Source: an uncultured Chitinophaga sp. (GTDB lineage: Bacteria > Bacteroidota > Bacteroidia > Chitinophagales > Chitinophagaceae). From it: a DNA stretch of 64,000 bases. A model generated the notes under the pieces. That model ran no database searches and was not told the DNA's origin. It saw only the letters and a program-made list of their open reading frames with translations. The position numbers and the translations under genes are program-made. Positions 34,565-44,341 of the stretch are shown here, one piece after another. The stretch lies in the NCBI RefSeq assembly GCF_946479755.1, contig NZ_CAMLHC010000019.1:62001-126000 (forward strand), given 5' to 3'. Each line of letters begins with the position of its first letter. The first letter of the stretch is position 1.

Positions 34565-36436
34565 TTATTTACAGTATGTCTTCAACAACTGCCCAGCCTG
34601 CTGCGCTCCCAGTACCGCCGCCTGCTGCAGGTCCGGACAGGCTTTGGCCCGGTCATTCATCATCAGCCAGCTTACCCCGCGGCCGAGGTACAGATCCGGT
34701 TCAGAGGGCTTCAATGCCATCGCCGCCGTAAAATCAATCACGGATTGCTGCAGGTTTTTCTTACGGTCACGCTCGTACACTCCCTTAAAATACAGCAGCC
34801 GCTCATTTTTCGGGTATACCTGTACCAATGTCTGAAAGAAACGGTCATTGTCTCCCATCTGTGGCCAGAGCTTTACAAACAACACCGCCAGCGCTTCTCT
34901 TTTAGGGTTCTGGATGACATATACCGGTGAAAAAGTGCTGTCGTTCAGGAAGTGGGTGATCGGCATATTCGTATAGTTCTCCCCGGTATAGTGCGACTCC
35001 CATACGATCAGCTGCCCCGGCTGCATCAACGGCTTGCTACGGGCAGATATTTCCCCGGTAAGTACCGTATCATTAGAATGACGGCGGGCTGCCCAGAAGT
35101 ACCACGGATGGTTGCAATACACTTTATGGTCACGTAGCGGCCCTTCGCCCAAAAAGGCGGTCATGCCGTTCATGCCCCACCGCTCTTCGTTTCCATGGCT
35201 CGCAGGGTTTTCATAGTAGAGCGTGAAGGCCACCTGCCAGATCAACAACGCCACCGCCATGCCATACGGCGGCCGGCTTTTCTTTGCAAACACCGGCAGA
35301 ACGGCCAGCAGGCAACAAACCAGCAAGGCGTTAAAAATCGTATAGTCTTTCTTGTCAGGATTGTATGTCTGCCTTAAATGCAGCTCATTCGTAAAACACA
35401 GCCACGCAATGAGCACCATGAAAGCAACGTATATCCACAGTTCCTGGCGGCCGGGAGGCTTCGGCGCTTTTTTACCTTTGGCAACAGGCACATCAAACAT
35501 CGCCCACCAGTAATTGAAGCCATATACGCAGATCACCGCGGCAAATGGCGCCAGGGTGATCAGGTTACGCAGCGCCCCGCCGGATTGCCCAAGGTCCATG
35601 AACACGGCAAAGCCGACATAGATCAGAAATCCAACGGTGAACTGCAGGAGGATAAAGTAATCGGTGAACATCTTCTTTAAGTGCTCCAGGTATCCCCACA
35701 CGAAAAAGAAAAAGGCCACCGGTCCCAGTACATACACGTACTTGCCGATGTGGTGCGTGAGACTGACGCGGTCATAGCGGTTTTTCTTCTCCCCGCTGGC
35801 CAATACTTCCTGCACCAATGCCAGCGGCTGACCGGTAAAAGCATACAGACCAAGCCACCATGCGGCCAGTCCCGCCCCCAGCAAAGGGATATACCGGTAC
35901 AAACGTTGCTGCACCAACGGAAATAACCAGAAAGGCATAAACAACACACCCTCCGGGCGGGCCAGCGGCAGCAGCCCTCCTACCAGTGCAAACCAGCCAA
36001 ACTGTTTACGGTAGAAAAAATAGATGCCCAGGCAAATTAAAAAAGAGGCTAACGGCTCCGTCATGGCATCTCTCGAAATACCAAACAAAAATGTCTGGAA
36101 CAACAGAAAAACCATGACCACGATCGCATGTGGCACTCCCTTATATTTCAGTGCTTTGTACAGCAGGATACCTGAAGCCGCTGTCAGCAACACCATAGTT
36201 GCCACCGCGCCCATCCTGCCAAACAGCTGTACCGGCAGGTAAAACAGTACGACAAACAAGGGCCTGTTCCAGGAAGAAAAAAACTGTTTCGGATGATAAC
36301 GGGCATCCTGCACGTTGAGGAAACGGCTGATGGCATCGTCGTCCCACGTGTAGTTAGACGACTGCGACCAAATCAGGGAGACCAGCACAAACACGAGCGC
36401 GCAGATCAGATAATCGTATTGTTGCCATTTTTTCAT
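34565..36436 (-). CDS. GT-C-type integral membrane glycosyltransferase with TPR-like tail
   Basis: This 623-residue protein has an Asp-rich first luminal loop ([11 protein letters not shown], 32-34), the usual catalytic position in GT-C/GT39-like enzymes. About ten helices follow through residue 420. The last 200 residues are soluble and periplasmic, ending with two TPR-like helices ([25 protein letters not shown]). It would move a sugar from a lipid-linked donor. Its ATG overlaps the stop of the FAD oxidoreductase (ATGA), so the pair is an operon. Confidence 0.82.
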   Translation of the reverse strand: MKKWQQYDYLICALVFVLVSLIWSQSSNYTWDDDAISRFLNVQDARYHPKQFFSSWNRPLFVVLFYLPVQLFGRMGAVATMVLLTAASGILLYKALKYKGVPHAIVVMVFLLFQTFLFGISRDAMTEPLASFLICLGIYFFYRKQFGWFALVGGLLPLARPEGVLFMPFWLFPLVQQRLYRYIPLLGAGLAAWWLGLYAFTGQPLALVQEVLASGEKKNRYDRVSLTHHIGKYVYVLGPVAFFFFVWGYLEHLKKMFTDYFILLQFTVGFLIYVGFAVFMDLGQSGGALRNLITLAPFAAVICVYGFNYWWAMFDVPVAKGKKAPKPPGRQELWIYVAFMVLIAWLCFTNELHLRQTYNPDKKDYTIFNALLVCCLLAVLPVFAKKSRPPYGMAVALLIWQVAFTLYYENPASHGNEERWGMNGMTAFLGEGPLRDHKVYCNHPWYFWAARRHSNDTVLTGEISARSKPLMQPGQLIVWESHYTGENYTNMPITHFLNDSTFSPVYVIQNPKREALAVLFVKLWPQMGDNDRFFQTLVQVYPKNERLLYFKGVYERDRKKNLQQSVIDFTAAMALKPSEPDLYLGRGVSWLMMNDRAKACPDLQQAAVLGAQQAGQLLKTYCK

Positions 36437-37992
36437 ACCGCCTGTTTTTCTTCGTGATATTCCTGTTCTGTATTGATGTCCCAGATATTGTCCCTGTCAG
36501 TGATCCCCCGGATGATGTTGTCTACCGCCGTCATAGCTGTCAGCATGGAGTGATCGGCGTTGTTGTATTTATGCATGCCGTTACGGCCCACGAGGAACAG
36601 GTTACTGATGGTATCTGTATAAGCCCGCAGCTCATCGAACTGCTGGTAGGTGCCAAAGTAAGCCGGGTAGGTTTTTTTCATGCGTACGAGGGTGCTGTCG
36701 CGCACATCCTCCCGCCGGATGATACCGATTTTCTCCATTTCATCGATGCCAAAGTTAATAAAGCGCTGATCATCCATACGCCAAAGTTCGTCGCCCTCGT
36801 TGCAGAAATACTCCAGTCCTATCCATACGCGGTTTGGGTCGCTCACCATAAAGGGGCTCCAGTTGTTGAAGATCTGCAAGCGGCCCACTTTTACATCGCT
36901 TTCCTGTATATAGATCCAGTTGTCTTTTATAAGGCCCTGTTCCTGTTCGATGACCAGTTTATCCAGCAGCAGGCCTACCGTTACAAAATCGCGGTATTCC
37001 AGGCCGGCGGCGATATCGCGCACCCGTTGCGGTACCGGCCCGTCCATGGCCGCCACCAGGTCTTTTACAGGCATAGTGGAGAAAAAGTAGTCGCCCTGAA
37101 AATGCTGCCCGGCGGTTTCCACGCCGGCTACGCGGCCTTCTTTCATGCGGATACCTTTCACTTCCTGGTGCAGGTGTATTTCCCCGCCCATTGCTTTAAT
37201 CCGCTCCGCCACCTCCTCCCAGAGCTGTCCCGGTCCGAATTTAGGATACAGAAAACGCTCTATCAGGCTTGTTTCGGTTTGTTTCTGATGAATATCCGAC
37301 GGTGTTTTGGGCGCTGTCAGCTTCTGCAAGGCGTGCCGGATGGTTTTGGACACCGACAGCTTTTTGATCCGCTGATGTCCCCATGCGGCATCTATTTCAT
37401 GACAGGGCTTTCCCCATACTTTCTCTGTATAGTCTTTGAAGAAAGTTTTATACAGCACTTTTCCGAAACGTTTGATAAAAAAATCCTCCAGTGTTTTTTC
37501 CGCTTTCCGGTAGAAAATACGGGTATACCCGTACGAAAGCATGATCCTGCAGAGCCGGAACAGGCCCAGTTTTGAGATGGTGCTCATAGACATGGTGAGC
37601 GGGTACAGGAACAGCTTCCGCTGGTAATAGATCCTGGAGAGCCGGTCCCGGATCAGCATCACCAGGTCAGGATGTTGCGGGGAATGTTGTTTTGCCGCCA
37701 CCTTTAGTGTTCGTTCTTTTTGCTGGTAGGCGATGCGTACCTGTTCGGCCGGGGCGCCGATCGGCATCACCTGTAGCCACCAGTCCATCACCCGGTCTGA
37801 TTTGGAAAAGAAACGATGGCCGCCGATATCGATGCGGTTGCCTTTATAGCGGACGGTTTTTGAAATACCGCCGATATCGCCGGACATTTCAAGAATGACA
37901 GGTTTAATGTCTGTACGGGTAAGCAGTTCGTAGGCCGCTGTCAGTCCTGCCGGACCTGCGCCGATAATAATCGCTGTTTTTTTGTCTGTCAT
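36433..37992 (-). CDS. FAD-dependent oxidoreductase, UDP-galactopyranose-mutase/desaturase-like
   Basis: The protein has 519 residues. It starts with a Rossmann FAD motif, [15 protein letters not shown] (Gly at 11, 13 and 16), then an Asp/Glu ribose-binding end (LEMSGDIGG) and [15 protein letters not shown] second FAD segment, [15 protein letters not shown], lies near residue 470. Relatives act in polysaccharide sugar modification, including mutases and oxidoreductases tied to O-antigen. Its partner gene is a membrane glycosyltransferase, so a role in surface-glycan building is inferred. A TTG/ATG choice is not an issue; the ATG at 37992 is clear. Confidence 0.83.
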   Translation of the reverse strand: MTDKKTAIIIGAGPAGLTAAYELLTRTDIKPVILEMSGDIGGISKTVRYKGNRIDIGGHRFFSKSDRVMDWWLQVMPIGAPAEQVRIAYQQKERTLKVAAKQHSPQHPDLVMLIRDRLSRIYYQRKLFLYPLTMSMSTISKLGLFRLCRIMLSYGYTRIFYRKAEKTLEDFFIKRFGKVLYKTFFKDYTEKVWGKPCHEIDAAWGHQRIKKLSVSKTIRHALQKLTAPKTPSDIHQKQTETSLIERFLYPKFGPGQLWEEVAERIKAMGGEIHLHQEVKGIRMKEGRVAGVETAGQHFQGDYFFSTMPVKDLVAAMDGPVPQRVRDIAAGLEYRDFVTVGLLLDKLVIEQEQGLIKDNWIYIQESDVKVGRLQIFNNWSPFMVSDPNRVWIGLEYFCNEGDELWRMDDQRFINFGIDEMEKIGIIRREDVRDSTLVRMKKTYPAYFGTYQQFDELRAYTDTISNLFLVGRNGMHKYNNADHSMLTAMTAVDNIIRGITDRDNIWDINTEQEYHEEKQAV

Positions 37993-38016
37993 GGCGGAAA
38001 TAGCTAAGCGGAATCA

Positions 38017-38169
38017 TCACTTTCTCTCAGCACTATTTCTGTTGACAAACGGCAGGCATCTCCCTAAAAATTTAATGGTCACCACTAACAGGTACCATGG
38101 TAAGAAAAGGAGCCTGACAGCAGCTTTCCAGCATAGTATAGCATAATAAAAAGCACGTTCCATCATCAT
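38017..38169 (-). CDS. Small hydrophobic peptide, uncertain
   Basis: A 50-residue frame starts MMMERAF and has one strong hydrophobic helix (about 15-33, LLFLPWYLLVVTIKFL), ending in NRNSAERK. It lies 24 bases before the FAD oxidoreductase on the same strand, so it may be the first gene of that operon. No family is recognised and no RBS or promoter was found. An extended start (TTG at 38202) is possible. Confidence 0.4.
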   Translation of the reverse strand: MMMERAFYYAILCWKAAVRLLFLPWYLLVVTIKFLGRCLPFVNRNSAERK

Positions 38170-38261
38170 AAAATATTCGTGATACAGCCTGCGCGGGGCC
38201 AATAATGTTAACTAACTGCCACTAATACACGATGATGGAACGATACCCTTATGCAGGGGCA

Positions 38262-38287
38262 AAAAAATCCGGGAAATTTTCCCGGAC
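38262..38287 (-). terminator. Terminator of the DUF6882-like gene
   Basis: A 9-base stem (tccgggaaa and its complement) is followed on the minus strand by seven T. It starts 8 bases after the stop of the 224-residue gene. Confidence 0.8.
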
Positions 38288-38294
38288 CCGTTTT

Positions 38295-38969
38295 TTAAGC
38301 GAGGGTGCCATTGAGGCTGGCAAGCCGGTTTAGGTCGTCGAACGTGGCAACGATCGTACTGCCGTTATAGGTGGCCGATAATTCCCTGTCTTTCGTTATC
38401 ACCTGGAAAGCTTTGGCCTTGAGGTAGCTGGCCAGCGCCTGCTGATGGTCCATTTCAAACAGGGAGATCAGTTGCGGAAAAACGGTCAGCACCCGTTGTG
38501 GCGCGCCGGTACGCGTTTTGTCAATCACGTCGCTCTGGATGGTCACCAGTAAAGCGCCGCTGCCATAGTCGGCCACGTAATAAGCACTGGCGCCAAACAT
38601 ACCGGAAGCTATCAGTCCGATATAATGAACATCGTTTACAGAACCGTCGAACTGGCTGGTGGTGAATAAAGGCAGCTGGTGCGCCTCACCGTAGGCTTTC
38701 AGTTGTGCGGCCTGTTGCAACAGGTTTTCCGGGATGTTGGACTGGGTATTGGCCCAACCCCAGAGAAAGGTTTCAGACGAATGGGAGAAAGTGCCCAGTA
38801 TCTGGATGGGGAACGTCAGCTGATCGCCGAAACTGATGATGCCTTCATTGAGATCGGCATTCCAGTTATTGTCGCCGATAAGGGCGGAGAGATCATTCTG
38901 TTTATCCAGTGCTATACCGCCATATTGTGCGATCAGGTCCTTCGCGGACAGGGCTGTTGAATCGGACAT
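38295..38969 (-). CDS. DUF6882-like protein
   Basis: The protein has 224 residues, no signal peptide and soluble composition. The central motif SSETFLWGWANTQSNIPE and the GDQLTFPIQILGTFS just before it resemble the DUF6882 group. The C-terminal region adopts a beta-rich form ending LNRLASLNGTLA. Function is unknown. It is monocistronic with a terminator, and the variant TATCTTGG lies about 30 bases upstream of the ATG. Confidence 0.65.
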   Translation of the reverse strand: MSDSTALSAKDLIAQYGGIALDKQNDLSALIGDNNWNADLNEGIISFGDQLTFPIQILGTFSHSSETFLWGWANTQSNIPENLLQQAAQLKAYGEAHQLPLFTTSQFDGSVNDVHYIGLIASGMFGASAYYVADYGSGALLVTIQSDVIDKTRTGAPQRVLTVFPQLISLFEMDHQQALASYLKAKAFQVITKDRELSATYNGSTIVATFDDLNRLASLNGTLA

Positions 38970-39122
38970 GTTATTGTTGTTTTACTATTTGCAGCCAAGA
39001 TACGTTATTTGGTGGGATTGCTGTAAATTGTACCGGTATTTCCCCCGACTGGCATTAGGAAGTCATGTGATTATTCTTCCCGTTTTCCCATCATTTTTCA
39101 TTACCCTAAAAAATTGTAACAG

Positions 39123-39812
39123 ATGGCTAACAAAGTGAACATCGTCCTCGTACATGGCGCATGGGGCGAAGGTATGCATTGGAACAAAGTAATTCCTTTA
39201 CTGGCGGCGGAAGGCCATACGGTGGTGGCGGTCCAATGCCCGCTAACGTCGCTGGCAGATGACGCCGAGGCGGTACGTCGTGCTGCCGGGCAGCTCGAAG
39301 GCAAAACATTACTGGCGGGCCACTCCTATGGCGGCGCCATTATCACCGAAGCCGCAGGCAAAATACCGGGTACCGCAGGCCTGGTGTATATCGCCGCCTT
39401 CGCCCCTGATGAAACAGAGAACCTGGGCATGCTGCTACAGAAAGGGCAACCGGCGCCCGGTGGTGCCAACATCTACCCTGACGAGTATGGTTTCCTGTGG
39501 ATCAGGCGGGACAAGTTCAGGGAAAGTTTCTGCCAGGATGCTACCGCCGAAGAGGCGCTGGTGATGGCCTCTTCCCAACGTCCGATTGCAGGCCGTTGTT
39601 TTGAAGACAAGCCAACCAGTGCAGGCTGGAAAAATTTCCCGGTATGGTACCAGGTATCTTCCGATGACCGGATGATACCACCCGATGCCCAGCGGTTTAT
39701 GGCAGAACGAATGAAGGCGGAGACCATCACCCTGGATGCGGGCCATGCTTCGCTGGCTACCCGGCCCGCTGAAATAGCAGGCTTTATCAGCAAGGCTGCA
39801 CAGGCCATCTGA
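39123..39812 (+). CDS. Alpha/beta hydrolase, EstC/MenH-like
   Basis: This 229-residue cytoplasmic protein starts IVLVHGAWGEGMHW, the family oxyanion region. The nucleophile is in LLAGHSYGGAI, followed by the acid near SDDRMIPP and His in DAGHASL. It would hydrolyse a small ester or lactone of unknown identity. Its size matches the salicylate-esterase/EstC group. It is monocistronic; a weak hairpin (39820-39846) follows. Confidence 0.9.
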   Translation: MANKVNIVLVHGAWGEGMHWNKVIPLLAAEGHTVVAVQCPLTSLADDAEAVRRAAGQLEGKTLLAGHSYGGAIITEAAGKIPGTAGLVYIAAFAPDETENLGMLLQKGQPAPGGANIYPDEYGFLWIRRDKFRESFCQDATAEEALVMASSQRPIAGRCFEDKPTSAGWKNFPVWYQVSSDDRMIPPDAQRFMAERMKAETITLDAGHASLATRPAEIAGFISKAAQAI

Positions 39813-39897
39813 AATTATCCAGAGCTGGCCACACCGGTCAGCTCTGCTGCAACTTCCCTATCTTCGCGGCGTAGCATTTTTTAACAACGAGAAAACC

Positions 39898-40392
39898 ATG
39901 CAACTGGAAGTAACCCTCCGCCGTATTACTGTAAACAACGTAGAAGACATCTGCGATTTAAGCAAAACCCTTAGTCCAGCACAACGTAACAAGGTAGCCG
40001 ACAATGGCGAATCCATTGCCGTAGCGCATTATTCCGAAGACGCCTGGTTCAGGGCCGTCTATGCCGGTGAAGAACCCGTGGGTTTCATCATGCTGCATAC
40101 CGGTGCTGACTGGAGCGACGGCCTCGATTTTCCCGGTATGTTCCTCTGGCGGTTCATGATCGCCGGTCCTGACCAGGGCAAAGGATATGGCAGAAAAGCC
40201 ATCGGCCTCGTGCTGCGCAACCTCGCCGCCCGTAAGATTTACGAGCTGTATACCAGCTGTGGCGAAGGAGAAGGCGGTCCGCTGGGGTTCTACCTGCAGC
40301 TGGGCTTTGTAGCCACCGGCGTTTATTATGATGATGAAGCGGAGCTGAAGCTCACCTTTACCGACGCCACCGTGGAGCAGCTGTTAAGCTGA
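39898..40392 (+). CDS. GNAT-family acetyltransferase (spermidine/spermine type)
   Basis: The protein has 164 residues. The acetyl-CoA site is DQGKGYGRKAI and the C-terminal motif is FYLQLGFVATG. The layout resembles diamine or polyamine acetyltransferases. It overlaps the convergent DinB gene by nine bases at its 3' end. The substrate is not shown by the sequence. Confidence 0.88.
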   Translation: MQLEVTLRRITVNNVEDICDLSKTLSPAQRNKVADNGESIAVAHYSEDAWFRAVYAGEEPVGFIMLHTGADWSDGLDFPGMFLWRFMIAGPDQGKGYGRKAIGLVLRNLAARKIYELYTSCGEGEGGPLGFYLQLGFVATGVYYDDEAELKLTFTDATVEQLLS

Positions 40393-40896
40393 TAACAACT
40401 TCTCCCGGATACCCGCGAGGTGATGATCATCATGTTCCGCCACGAAATAAGCCAGGTCGATGACGCGCATCGGCGTTTTCAAACGGGGATGCAACGCGGT
40501 GTTGTTCATCTGCGTATCGTCCAGCGCCTGTAACTTTTTCACCAGCAACGCCCGTTGCTCCCGGAATCGCAGCAACAGTTCAGGGAGCGCGGCCGCGTTG
40601 TGGTTCGCCTGGTGCGTGCGTTGGTTGGTGAGGTCAGCCACGCGCAGCTCCTGCTGCCCGTTGACAAAATCATCGAAACGCCCGGACCATAAAGGTTCCA
40701 TATCCGAAAGATGTCCTGCCTCTTCCTGTGCCGACCATTGATCGCCGGATTTCCGGACCAGCGCAGCTTCCGCAGCACCACGGGTCAGTTCCTCCAGTCT
40801 CGCCGGTGTGCCGGCCAGGCGTTCAATGATATCGGGCATGACGCCGTTGTCTGTAATCACCGGAAATGACCGGTCAAACCATGCTGTCCTTTTCAT
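40384..40896 (-). CDS. DinB-family four-helix protein
   Basis: This 170-residue protein is a DinB-like helical bundle, with a probable metal triad of His residues: the first near residue 60 (AGHLSD), the last two in AEHDDHHL near 158. Many such proteins are thiol-dependent transferases using bacillithiol or similar cofactors, but the reaction here is unknown. Its ATG overlaps the catB stop (ATGA), so both are in one operon. This suggests a joint detoxification job. Confidence 0.88.
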   Translation of the reverse strand: MKRTAWFDRSFPVITDNGVMPDIIERLAGTPARLEELTRGAAEAALVRKSGDQWSAQEEAGHLSDMEPLWSGRFDDFVNGQQELRVADLTNQRTHQANHNAAALPELLLRFREQRALLVKKLQALDDTQMNNTALHPRLKTPMRVIDLAYFVAEHDDHHLAGIREKLLSA

Positions 40897-41525
40897 CGTG
40901 ACTGTGATTTATAAAAATCATACAATGCTTTGATATCACTGCTGCAGAGCAACGGCATCGCGGCTTTCAGCATATCGTCCGGCCAGTTCCACCATTCCAT
41001 CTCCAGTAGCCGTGCAATGTCATCTTCCGGGAAACGTTTCCGGATCTCTTTGCCTGGGTTGCCGCCCATCACGCTGTACGGTGCCACATCTTTGGTGATC
41101 AGCGCCCTGCTGCCGATGATAGCGCCATGCCCTACTTTCACGCCCGGCATGATCACCGCTTCAGTTCCTATCCACACATCGTTGCCGATGACCGTATCGC
41201 CGGCCGGCCGGAACCCATCGATACTGCCTTCAAAGGCCGCCACTTCCGGCATATAAAAAAACGGGAAACTGGATACCCAGTCGTGGCGATGACCCTGATT
41301 GCCCGCCATGATAAACGCGGCGCCGCTGCCGATAGAACAATAACTGCCGATGATCAGCTTGTCCACGTCTGTTCTGTCGGGCATGAGGTATTTGGCACAA
41401 TCATCAAAAGAATGCCCGTGATAATAACCCGAATAATAACTATAGGCGCCTGTGATAATATTAGGATTGGTAACCTGTTCTGATAATAACTTGCCCCTGA
41501 AAGGGCTTTCGAAATAATTTTCCAT
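40893..41525 (-). CDS. catB: CatB-type xenobiotic O-acetyltransferase
   Basis: The protein has 210 residues in a left-handed beta-helix trimer fold. The N-terminus [16 protein letters not shown] is nearly that of CatB chloramphenicol acetyltransferases. It carries [20 protein letters not shown], with the presumed catalytic His79. [15 protein letters not shown] and [21 protein letters not shown] are repeat hexapeptide motifs. CatB proteins acetylate chloramphenicol; relatives acetylate streptogramins. The near match to the CatB consensus makes chloramphenicol inactivation plausible, though untested. There is no integrase or attC site, so it looks chromosomal. Confidence 0.92.
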   Translation of the reverse strand: MENYFESPFRGKLLSEQVTNPNIITGAYSYYSGYYHGHSFDDCAKYLMPDRTDVDKLIIGSYCSIGSGAAFIMAGNQGHRHDWVSSFPFFYMPEVAAFEGSIDGFRPAGDTVIGNDVWIGTEAVIMPGVKVGHGAIIGSRALITKDVAPYSVMGGNPGKEIRKRFPEDDIARLLEMEWWNWPDDMLKAAMPLLCSSDIKALYDFYKSQSR

Positions 41526-41605
41526 GCTGTTCTTTTTATACCAGGAACAGCAAGGTACGATTAGTTTACCGGCCGGCGCGTATTTTTGTAGGGATTCCCT
41601 CGTTC

Positions 41606-41640
41606 AAAAAGCCGGCCCGGCAACGATGACCGGGCCGGCT
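41606..41640 (-). terminator. Terminator of the NTF2-like gene
   Basis: An 11-base perfect stem (agccggcccgg and its complement) with a nine-base loop is followed on the minus strand by five T. It begins 12 bases after the stop of the 126-residue gene. Confidence 0.88.
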
Positions 41641-41651
41641 ATGCGATGTGA

Positions 41652-42032
41652 TTACGCCTTCAGCGAGTCCAGTGCACCAAAAGCATGGTCTATCACGATC
41701 TTCCAGTGGCCGTCTGCCTGCCGTTTCATCACCTCTATCCCTTTGGCACTGATCTTCACCTCATCGCCGTCGGTGATGCTCCATTCAGAGCGGCCTACGG
41801 CCACGTCGCCTGTCTGCAGGCAGTACACGGTTTTGATGGCCATCGTTCCTTTTACGGCGAGGATGGACTTAACGGCTTCTTCAAACTGCTCTTTACCGGA
41901 AACTATCTTGCCCGGCTCCGGCACGATGATACCGTTATAATCGTAGATATTAAACACCGAATCGATATTGCCGGTGTTGAAAGCTGCCGCCAGCGCGGCA
42001 TGTACTTCTTCCGCTTTTGTAGGTAAGTTCAT
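41652..42032 (-). CDS. NTF2/SnoaL-like protein (SgcJ-type)
   Basis: The protein has 126 residues from ATG 42032. It belongs to the SnoaL/NTF2 cone fold, with HAALAAAFNTGNIDSVFNIYD at the start, then alternating strands, and WKIVIDHA near the end. Relatives include hydratases and small binding proteins; no active site can be assigned. It lies 19 bases downstream of the isocitrate-lyase-family gene on the same strand. Extensions to 42125 exist but read into that gene. Confidence 0.82.
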   Translation of the reverse strand: MNLPTKAEEVHAALAAAFNTGNIDSVFNIYDYNGIIVPEPGKIVSGKEQFEEAVKSILAVKGTMAIKTVYCLQTGDVAVGRSEWSITDGDEVKISAKGIEVMKRQADGHWKIVIDHAFGALDSLKA

Positions 42033-42051
42033 ATGTCGCTTTTTTGTGGAT

Positions 42052-42834
42052 TTAGATAAAAAGAGGTTCAAAACTGCCTGCAGTAGTGATAGCATCTGAC
42101 AGTTGCCCGATGCGGTCGTATACATTATTGTACAGGAAAGGTCCCATGCTGACGCGTTTCACGCCGAGCTTCTCCAGTGTGCCCAATGCCGGAAGGCCGG
42201 GTATGCACATCACGTTGAGCGGCAGGCGGGTGCCGCTGACAGCGGCGGCAATGGCGTTTTCTTCCGCGATGCAGGGCAGGAAGATACCGTCTGCACCCGC
42301 TGCTTCGTATAACCGCAGCCGTTGCAGCGTTTCCGCTTCCTTATCCGGTACATTCAGTAAGTAGGTGTCACTGCGTACATTCACGAAGAGGTCCCCCCCG
42401 GCGGTTGTCAGCCTGTTGCGGACAGCGTCGAGCGTGGCAGCAAAAGATGCTGCCGGCTGTAACACGCGGCCTTCGCTGCCAATGATCGAATCTTCGATGT
42501 TGATGCCTGCCACACCCGCTTCGAGCAACCGGGAGATATTGGCGTAGATGGCTTCCGGCGAATCGCCATAGCCCATTTCAATGTCAACGGACAGGGGTAT
42601 ACGCAGTACCGCCGTCATGCGACGCACGAGGAACAGGTAGTCATCAAAAGGCATCCCTTCGCCGTCTTCATATCCCAGGCTGGCAGCCACTGCCGCGCTG
42701 GAGGTGCCTACCGCCGGAAAACCCTTCTCCTGGAAACGGCGGGCGCTTTCGGGGTTCCATACGTTGGGCAGCACAAACAATTGGCGTCCCTGATGCAGTT
42801 CTTTAAATGTGTTAAATACGGATGACATGGTCAT
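42052..42834 (-). CDS. Isocitrate lyase/PEP mutase-family protein
   Basis: The protein has 260 residues in a TIM barrel. It shows LPNVWNPESARRF, the metal-binding SVDIEMGYGDSPE, and AGINIEDSIIG. Those are PEP mutase/oxaloacetate-hydrolase features. The Cys of the isocitrate-lyase KKCGH site is absent. The reaction could be C-C or C-P bond chemistry on a 2-oxoacid; the substrate is unknown. Two Met codons (42834 and 42828) are possible starts. Confidence 0.85.
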   Translation of the reverse strand: MTMSSVFNTFKELHQGRQLFVLPNVWNPESARRFQEKGFPAVGTSSAAVAASLGYEDGEGMPFDDYLFLVRRMTAVLRIPLSVDIEMGYGDSPEAIYANISRLLEAGVAGINIEDSIIGSEGRVLQPAASFAATLDAVRNRLTTAGGDLFVNVRSDTYLLNVPDKEAETLQRLRLYEAAGADGIFLPCIAEENAIAAAVSGTRLPLNVMCIPGLPALGTLEKLGVKRVSMGPFLYNNVYDRIGQLSDAITTAGSFEPLFI

Positions 42835-42872
42835 TCAGTTAAAAATGAGTAAATGTTGTTTGTTTGATAACA

Positions 42873-42880
42873 CAAAACTA
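42873..42880 (-). promoter_or_regulatory. -7 element of the PEP-mutase-like gene
   Basis: The minus strand reads TAGTTTTG, a full match to TAnnTTTG, 38 bases before the ATG. It shares ten bases (cacaaaacta on the plus strand) with the element at 47346-47355. Confidence 0.45.
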
Positions 42881-42921
42881 CTGCAGCAGGAAAGCGTGAA
42901 ATTGTACAGATCGGAACTGTT

Positions 42922-43737
42922 TTAACTATGGGAGGCTGCCAGGGTAACAGGTGACTGGTCAGGCATATAACCGGACGGGGTGATGCCGGTGAAGGATTTG
43001 AATTCGCGGATAAAGTGGGACTGATCGAAGTAGCCGCAGTCATAGGCGATGGCCGTCAGCGGCGCTTCGTTGCGGATCACCAGCTGCAGGCTGTTCTGGA
43101 AGCGGTGGATCTTGCTGTATAGTTTGGGGGTGAGACCGGTATACTGAACAAAGAGTTTCTGCAGGTAACGGGAAGTGATGCCATAACGGGCCGCTACATT
43201 CTCGATGTTATCGAAAAATCCCGGCTGACGGATCTCATGCATGACATGGTCCACCATAGTGACTTTCGTATGTCTTTTTTCAGACCATACGAGCTGACGC
43301 CAGAGGAAGTCTTCCACCAGCGACAGGCGCTCCGTCCAGGACGGTGTGTCCTGCAATCGTGCGTGCAGTGCGGTCACTGCCTTGCCGGACACATCGCGGA
43401 AATCATTTACCTGGTCATTGAACAGGTCTACTTTTTCGGGGAAAAAGTAAGCAGCCGCATGTGGGAAGAACCGAACGCCCAGCATGGTGTTGCGGCCGAC
43501 AGAACGCACGGGCAACGGTTTGGTGATCTGCCCCCACAGCTCTACCGGCGGTGTGGTCATAAACCCGGCACCGCTGTCTGTTTGCCAGGAACCGGCACCC
43601 AAATTGAAGATGATTTCCATGTTCCCGCTAGGGAAAACAGTATCCTCAAATGCCGTTGCAGCATCTGACTCATAAGTGTAATAACACTTTACATACTGTT
43701 TCAGCCTGTCGCCCGGCTTTATTTCTTTGTACTCCAT
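42922..43737 (-). CDS. AraC-family regulator with DUF6597-like N-terminus
   Basis: The protein has 271 residues. The N-terminal half (about 1-140) is a cupin-like ligand domain (FPSGNMEIIFNLG). The C-terminal AraC domain (about 165-262) has IENVAARYGITSRYLQKLFVQYTG and a second helix-turn-helix, IAYDCGYFDQSHFIREFK. It is divergent from the SnoaL-like gene across a 129-base shared region, so regulation of that gene is the simple inference. Confidence 0.9.
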   Translation of the reverse strand: MEYKEIKPGDRLKQYVKCYYTYESDAATAFEDTVFPSGNMEIIFNLGAGSWQTDSGAGFMTTPPVELWGQITKPLPVRSVGRNTMLGVRFFPHAAAYFFPEKVDLFNDQVNDFRDVSGKAVTALHARLQDTPSWTERLSLVEDFLWRQLVWSEKRHTKVTMVDHVMHEIRQPGFFDNIENVAARYGITSRYLQKLFVQYTGLTPKLYSKIHRFQNSLQLVIRNEAPLTAIAYDCGYFDQSHFIREFKSFTGITPSGYMPDQSPVTLAASHS

Positions 43738-43780
43738 ATCCTTTGCAGGTACCGGAAGTTACAATAAATCCGGTCCGGGG

Positions 43781-43788
43781 CAAAAATA
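43781..43788 (-). promoter_or_regulatory. -7 element of the AraC-family gene
   Basis: The minus strand reads TATTTTTG, 43 bases before the ATG at 43737. A TTTG at 43815-43818 lies 26 bases further upstream, longer than the usual 19. Confidence 0.45.
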
Positions 43789-43866
43789 ATCTCCCTGTAC
43801 CGGCGGGAATTGTACAAAACGGAACAAAAAATTTCTATTTTCACTGCTCGACTTTAAAGACACACT

Positions 43867-44310
43867 ATGGAAACAGCTAACATTCTCCCGGTCATACAGG
43901 CGGTATTTAAAGGCGCCGATGCCCGGGACTGGCACACGGTAGAACAGTCATTTGCGCCGGAAGTGGTGTATGACTACACTTCTATGGCCGGCGGCCAGCC
44001 ACTCACCCTCACCCCCTCCGCCATTACAGACATGTGGAAACAGTTTCTGCCGGGATTCGACAAAACGGAACACCGTATATCCGACTTTATCTTCACCCAG
44101 GAAGACAATACCGTGGTGGTACAGTTCAGCGGTCACGCCACCCATGTGATCGACACCGCTACCTGGACCGTGGAAGGGAACTATGAAACCAGGTTGTCCC
44201 GCAATGGGGACAAATGGCAGCTTACTTTTTTCAAATTTAACCTGCAACGCCAGGAGGGCGACCTGCAGCTGCCGGCACAGGCGCAGCAGCGTGCCGCGGC
44301 AAAATTATAA
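43867..44310 (+). CDS. SnoaL/NTF2-like protein
   Basis: The protein has 147 residues with the SnoaL cone fold. It begins NILPVIQAVFKGADARDWHTVEQ and has VVYDYTSMAG and FSGHATHV. A Gln-rich C-terminus ends QQRAAAKL. It is divergent from the AraC regulator. Like the 126-residue protein it has no assignable catalytic residue. A terminator follows at 44316. Confidence 0.82.
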   Translation: METANILPVIQAVFKGADARDWHTVEQSFAPEVVYDYTSMAGGQPLTLTPSAITDMWKQFLPGFDKTEHRISDFIFTQEDNTVVVQFSGHATHVIDTATWTVEGNYETRLSRNGDKWQLTFFKFNLQRQEGDLQLPAQAQQRAAAKL

Positions 44311-44315
44311 ACAGT

Positions 44316-44341
44316 AAAGGCCCGCGTCAGTGCGGGCTTTT
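44316..44341. terminator. Bidirectional terminator, SnoaL-like / S41 peptidase
   Basis: Stem aaag-gcccgc with a one-base bulge pairs with gcgggcttt across a six-base loop, with T on one side and A on the other. It sits between converging genes. Confidence 0.75.

Noticed and set aside
40893..41525. catB as part of an integron cassette
   Set aside because: No integrase, attC-like site or mobility gene in the surrounding 10 kb; base composition like its neighbours.
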